From positions 25,627 through 89,626 of the forward strand of contig JALHRB010000011.1 in the NCBI GenBank assembly GCA_022841665.1: a stretch of 64,000 nucleotides of DNA. Reading direction: 5' to 3'. Positions 60,951-64,000 of this stretch are shown here, in pieces; position 1 is the stretch's first letter; each line of letters opens with the position of its first letter. A program made the translations under genes and the position numbers. The notes beneath the pieces were generated by a model. That model was given only the letters and a program-made list of their open reading frames with translations, was not told the DNA's origin and searched no databases. The DNA is from Pseudolabrys sp. GTDB lineage: Bacteria; Pseudomonadota; Alphaproteobacteria; Rhizobiales; Xanthobacteraceae.

Positions 60951-62183
60951 ATGCCCGACCATTACGACTCCCTTGAAACCCGCGACCCTGCCGCACGCGA
61001 GCGCGAGCAAGCCGCCCGGCTGCCCGAGACAATCGCCCGCGCCATGGCCGCGCCCGGCTGGGCCAAGCACCTCGCCGGCATTGACGCGCAGGGCGTCACC
61101 TCGCGCGCCGCACTGGCGAAACTGCCGGTGCTGCGCAAGGCCGACATCGCCGCGCTTCAGCAAGAGCATCCGCCCTTCGGCGGGCTCAACGTCACGCCGC
61201 CATCGAGGGCAAAGCGCCTGCTGATGTCGCCCGGCCCGATCTTCGAGCCGGAGGGCGAGGGCCACGACTGGTGGGGCGCCGCCCGCGCGTGCTTTGCCGC
61301 CGGCTTCCGCTCAGGCGACATCGTGCACAATTCCTTCGCCTATCATCTCACGCCCGGTGGATTCATCCTCGAGTCGGGTGCGCACGCGCTCGGCTGCGCG
61401 GTGATCCCCGGCGGCGTCGGCAACACCGAGCAGCAGCTCGACGCGATCGCGCACTACAAGCCGTCCGGCTACGTCGGTACGCCGGACTTTCTCAAGATTT
61501 TGCTCGACACTGCCGAGAAGAGTGGCAAGGAGGCTACTTCGATCAAGCGCGGCCTAGTGTCGGGCGCGGCGCTTCCCGCCTCGCTACGTGAGGAACTCGG
61601 CAAGCGCGGGGTCGCGGTGCTGCAGTGTTATGCCACCGCCGAGCTGGGCGTGATCGCGTACGAAAGCGAGGCGCGAGAGGGGATGATCGTCAACGAGACG
61701 CTGATCCTGGAGATCGTGCGGCCCGGCACCGGCGATCCGGTCGCCGAAGGCGAAGTGGGCGAGGTGGTGGTCACCTCGTTCAATCCCGACTACCCGATGA
61801 TCCGGCTCGGCACCGGGGACCTGTCGGCGCTGCTGCCGGGCACATCGCCGTGCGGGCGCACCAATATCCGCATCAAGGGCTGGATGGGCCGCGCCGACCA
61901 GACCGCCAAGGTCAAAGGTATGTTTGTGCACCCAAAGCAGGTCGCCGAGGTGGCCGCCCGCCATCCCGCGCTCAAGAAGCTGCGTCTGGTGGTCGGCCGC
62001 GCGGCGGAGCAGGACACCATGACGCTTTTGGCGGAATGCGCGGCGCCGGAGCCCTCGCTGGCGGAGGCGGTCGCCGCCACCTTGCAATCGGTCACCAAGC
62101 TCAAGGGCGTGGTGACGCTGGTGGCGCCAGGCGCGCTGCCCAATGACGGCAAGGTGATCGCCGACGAGCGGCCGGTGGGATAG
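60951..62183 (+). CDS. PaaK-like phenylacetate-CoA ligase family protein
   Basis: 410 aa adenylate-forming enzyme, short as in the PaaK family. Features: the MSPGPIFEPEG region corresponding to the P-loop, LTPGGFILESGAHALGCAVIPGG, YVGTPDFLKILLDTAEKSG, CYATAELGVIAYE, and IRIKGWMGRADQTAKVKGMFVHPKQVAEV in the hinge/C-terminal domain. Its position behind the Liv operon and the indolepyruvate oxidoreductase suggests activation of arylacetic acids. The Ser/Thr-Gly-rich P-loop is atypical, so activity should not be assumed. Confidence 0.85.
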   Translation: MPDHYDSLETRDPAAREREQAARLPETIARAMAAPGWAKHLAGIDAQGVTSRAALAKLPVLRKADIAALQQEHPPFGGLNVTPPSRAKRLLMSPGPIFEPEGEGHDWWGAARACFAAGFRSGDIVHNSFAYHLTPGGFILESGAHALGCAVIPGGVGNTEQQLDAIAHYKPSGYVGTPDFLKILLDTAEKSGKEATSIKRGLVSGAALPASLREELGKRGVAVLQCYATAELGVIAYESEAREGMIVNETLILEIVRPGTGDPVAEGEVGEVVVTSFNPDYPMIRLGTGDLSALLPGTSPCGRTNIRIKGWMGRADQTAKVKGMFVHPKQVAEVAARHPALKKLRLVVGRAAEQDTMTLLAECAAPEPSLAEAVAATLQSVTKLKGVVTLVAPGALPNDGKVIADERPVG

Positions 62184-62189
62184 GGCGCA

Positions 62190-62332
62190 GCTTCGTGTCC
62201 CGGGCGCAGCGCAGCGCCTTTGCGGTGCGCTGCAGACCCGGGACCCAGGCTGTCTTATTGCAGCAAGCTGGGCCCCGGATCTGCGTCGCATCACTTCGCT
62301 GCGCTCCGTGCTGCGCCGCGTCCGGGGCATGA
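62190..62332. repeat. palindromic repeat, family C, copy 3
   Basis: GTGTCCCGGGCGCAGCGCAGCG...CGCTGCAGACCCGGGAC and an inverted second hairpin GGGCCCCGGATCTGCGTCGCA...CCGCGTCCGGGGCA, with TTATTGCAGCAAG between. It lies directly upstream of ferrochelatase. Confidence 0.65.
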
Positions 62333-62376
62333 ATTCGTATCTTGACCGGATCGACGCTTTGCCCCTGAGTGCGGCC

Positions 62377-63408
62377 ATGAACGATGTCTCCCACAAGCCG
62401 CCGGGCCACCCGGCCGTGCCGGCGCGCCGCATCGGCGTGCTGCTGGTCAATCTCGGCACGCCCGACGCCACCGACTACTGGTCGATGCGGCGCTACCTTT
62501 CCGAATTCCTCTCCGACCGCCGCGTGATCGAGGAGAACCCGGTCAAATGGTGGCTGGTGCTCAATCTCATCATCCTGACCGTGCGCCCGGGCCGGAAAGG
62601 CCGCGACTACGACAAGATCTGGAACCGGGAGAAGAACGAGTCCTTCCTCAAGACCATCACGCGCGCGCAGGCCGACAAGCTCGCGGCGTCGCTTACCGGC
62701 GACGCGCGCATCCTGGTGGACTGGGCGATGCGCTACGGTAATCCCTCGATCCGCTCGCGGCTCGAGGCGATGCAGAGCGCCGGCTGCGACCGTATCCTGA
62801 TCGTGCCGCTCTATCCGCAATATGCCGCCGCCACGACGGCCACCGTCTGCGACAAGGCCTTCGAGGCCTTGGCGACGATGCGCTGGCAGCCCGCACTGCG
62901 CGTCGCGCCCGCCTACTACGACGAGCCGGCCTATATCGAAGCGATCGCATCGTCGCTGGAGGAGGGGCTGGCGAAGCTGCCGTTCAAGCCGGACGCCGTC
63001 ATCGCCTCCTATCACGGCATGCCGGAAGACTACCTCACCAAGGGCGATCCTTATTACTGCCAGTGCGCCAAGACCACGCGGCTGCTGCGCGAGCGGCTCA
63101 AGCTCGGCGAGGACAAATTGATCATGACCTTCCAGTCGCGCTTCGGCACGGCGGAATGGCTCAAGCCCTATACCGACAAGACGGTGGAGGGGCTGCCGGC
63201 CAAGGGCGTCAAGAACCTCGCCGTCATCACGCCCGGCTTCTCCTCGGACTGCCTGGAGACGCTGGAGGAGATCGCCATGGAGAATGCGGAGATTTTCCGC
63301 CACGCCGGCGGCGAGAACTTCGCCCACATCCCCTGCCTGAACGATTCCGAGCGCGGCATGGCCGTCATCCGCGACGTAGTGAGCCGCGAATTGATGGGCT
63401 GGGTGTGA
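62377..63408 (+). CDS. hemH: ferrochelatase
   Basis: Inserts Fe2+ into protoporphyrin IX, the last step of protoheme synthesis. 343 aa, normal length. The N-terminal RIGVLLVNLGTPDA, the central VPLYPQYAAATTATV, the active-site His in SYHGMPEDYLTKGDPYYCQC (~residues 212-230) and the C-terminal TPGFSSDCLETLEEI are all family hallmarks. I start at MNDVSHK; the frame continues 23 codons upstream into the repeat. No iron-response (Irr) element was seen. Confidence 0.95.
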   Translation: MNDVSHKPPGHPAVPARRIGVLLVNLGTPDATDYWSMRRYLSEFLSDRRVIEENPVKWWLVLNLIILTVRPGRKGRDYDKIWNREKNESFLKTITRAQADKLAASLTGDARILVDWAMRYGNPSIRSRLEAMQSAGCDRILIVPLYPQYAAATTATVCDKAFEALATMRWQPALRVAPAYYDEPAYIEAIASSLEEGLAKLPFKPDAVIASYHGMPEDYLTKGDPYYCQCAKTTRLLRERLKLGEDKLIMTFQSRFGTAEWLKPYTDKTVEGLPAKGVKNLAVITPGFSSDCLETLEEIAMENAEIFRHAGGENFAHIPCLNDSERGMAVIRDVVSRELMGWV

Positions 63409-63414
63409 CTTTCT

Positions 63415-63545
63415 TGTCCCTCCCCCGCAAGCGGGGGAGGGTGGCGAGCGAAGCTCGCCGGGTGGGGGTACCTCGCGACGTTGGATTCAATAACCCCACC
63501 CCCGGCGCTGCGCGCCGGACCCTCCCCTTTCAGGAGAGGGATAAC
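63415..63545. repeat. composite palindromic element, family B, copy R8
   Basis: TTGTCCCTCCCCCGCAAGCGGGGGAGGG, inner stem GGCGAGC/GCTCGCC, GGGTGGGGG, spacer with GGATTCAATAA, then CCCCACCCCCGGCGC...GCGCCGG and CCCTCCCCTTTCAGGAGAGGGATAA. It lies immediately after hemH. Confidence 0.85.
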
Positions 63546-63561
63546 CTCCATCAACCCCCCG

Positions 63562-63589
63562 TTAACCATCCCCTTTTAACGTCCGTTAA
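63562..63589. promoter_or_regulatory. cluster of TTAA half-sites (CtrA-like) before outer-membrane gene
   Basis: Three TTAA boxes occur within 28 bases: TTAACCAT at 63562-63569, TTTTAAC and GTTAAC. TTAACCAT is a known CtrA-type half-site in alphaproteobacteria, but the spacings here (10 and 6 bases) do not match the standard TTAA-N7-TTAA exactly. Confidence 0.3.
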
Positions 63590-63664
63590 CCACTTCCCGC
63601 CGGTTTTGCGGGCGCGCGCTATTGCGCGTCCGCTTGCCCGGCACCAGGAGGCCGAGAACCGGAC

Positions 63665-64000
63665 GTGCCGCGCTGTCGTCTCCTACGCTCGGCTTTGCTC
63701 AGCGGCGCGCGCGTCATCGCGGCCGCCTGCGTGCTGCTGAGCGGCGCGAGCGCCTGGGCGCAGGTGATCCCGCCGGCCTCCGACCCGCTGGCGCCGCAGC
63801 AGCAGACCGATCCGCGCAATCCGCCGCGCTTCCAGAAGTTCAACCGCGCGCCTTATGCGCAGGCGCCGGGCACGGCGGTGTTCGCGCCGGCGTCGGGCGC
63901 CGGCCGCACCGGCTACGATTCGACCAACGCCCGCAAGAAGCCGCCGCCGCGCACCGCGCGCGGTGCGGCCGCCAACGCGCAAGCGATCGCGCCGGGACTG
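63665..64000 (+). CDS. probable outer-membrane beta-barrel protein, N-terminus only
   Basis: 112 codons are present; the gene continues beyond the right edge. A GTG opens an Arg-rich start, a hydrophobic stretch and a signal cleavage region ASAWAQ (~residues 28-33). The mature N-terminus is Pro/Gln-rich (PLAPQQQTDPRNPP) and contains GAGRTGYDSTNARKKPPP, a pattern I associate with large outer-membrane barrel proteins of Bradyrhizobium relatives. An AGGAGG lies 13 bases before the GTG, a little far, so another start is possible. Confidence 0.55.
   Translation, partial: MPRCRLLRSALLSGARVIAAACVLLSGASAWAQVIPPASDPLAPQQQTDPRNPPRFQKFNRAPYAQAPGTAVFAPASGAGRTGYDSTNARKKPPPRTARGAAANAQAIAPGL

Noticed and set aside
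1..64000. tRNA, rRNA, CRISPR arrays, prophage and transposase genes
   Set aside because: None recognised on either strand by reading; a tRNAscan and CRISPR search would be needed to exclude degenerate ones.

Overview
This is a GC-rich, gene-dense chromosomal window from an alphaproteobacterium, most likely of the order Hyphomicrobiales (Xanthobacteraceae/Nitrobacteraceae-like). The assignment is an inference from gene content: the ornithine decarboxylase and homospermidine synthase pair, many orphan Bug-type binding proteins, TRAP and Liv-type transporters, cobalt-type nitrile hydratase, TTAACCAT-like sites, and an N-terminus resembling Bradyrhizobium-type outer-membrane beta-barrel proteins. 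I saw no rRNA, tRNA, CRISPR array, phage or classical insertion sequence.

Layout, left to right. 1-8 kb: a PQQ-type sugar dehydrogenase (cut by the window edge), bioB, the fluoride exporter crcB, and a tetR-adaptor-pump RND efflux operon. 8-16 kb: an isochorismatase-fold amidohydrolase with a nucleobase-type permease, a pair of half-size permeases, a PfkB sugar kinase divergent from a fused TAXI-TRAP transporter. 16-24 kb: the zinc importer znuABC behind a clear Zur box, a lone protoglobin, a Bug receptor, a toxin-antitoxin pair with a frameshifted toxin, and a CobW GTPase next to a WD40 protein. 24-28 kb: a polyamine block (homospermidine synthase, acetyltransferase, ornithine decarboxylase) with a long structured leader that fits the speF RNA class. 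28-41 kb: a P1B ATPase, an M3 peptidase, a gamma-glutamyltransferase-like hydrolase, a DUF1007/NicO nickel-cobalt transporter, a tandemly duplicated nitrile hydratase operon with its activator, and TRAP QM permeases. 41-50 kb: a patchwork of dgkA, a DUF559 nuclease inside a palindromic element, an SDR, an acyl-CoA dehydrogenase, an AT-rich gene broken by an in-frame UGA, an aldolase remnant, a class II aldolase divergent from a TRAP binding protein, a Bug receptor and an MFS carrier. 50-64 kb: an indolepyruvate oxidoreductase, an acyl-CoA ligase, a complete Liv ABC transporter, a PaaK-like ligase, ferrochelatase and the start of an outer-membrane protein.

Two themes connect the window. The first is metal handling. 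ZnuB, ZnuC, CobW, NicO and both nitrile hydratase alpha subunits all carry His-rich stretches, and the NicO transporter adjoins a cobalt-type enzyme. The second is dispersed palindromic repeats. At least eight copies of one composite element (CCCTCCCC...GGGGAGGG hairpins in two inverted halves) lie between genes. In one copy the two halves are pushed apart by a DUF559 nuclease gene, which suggests that this gene and the repeats form one element system. This is the strongest candidate for something poorly described here.
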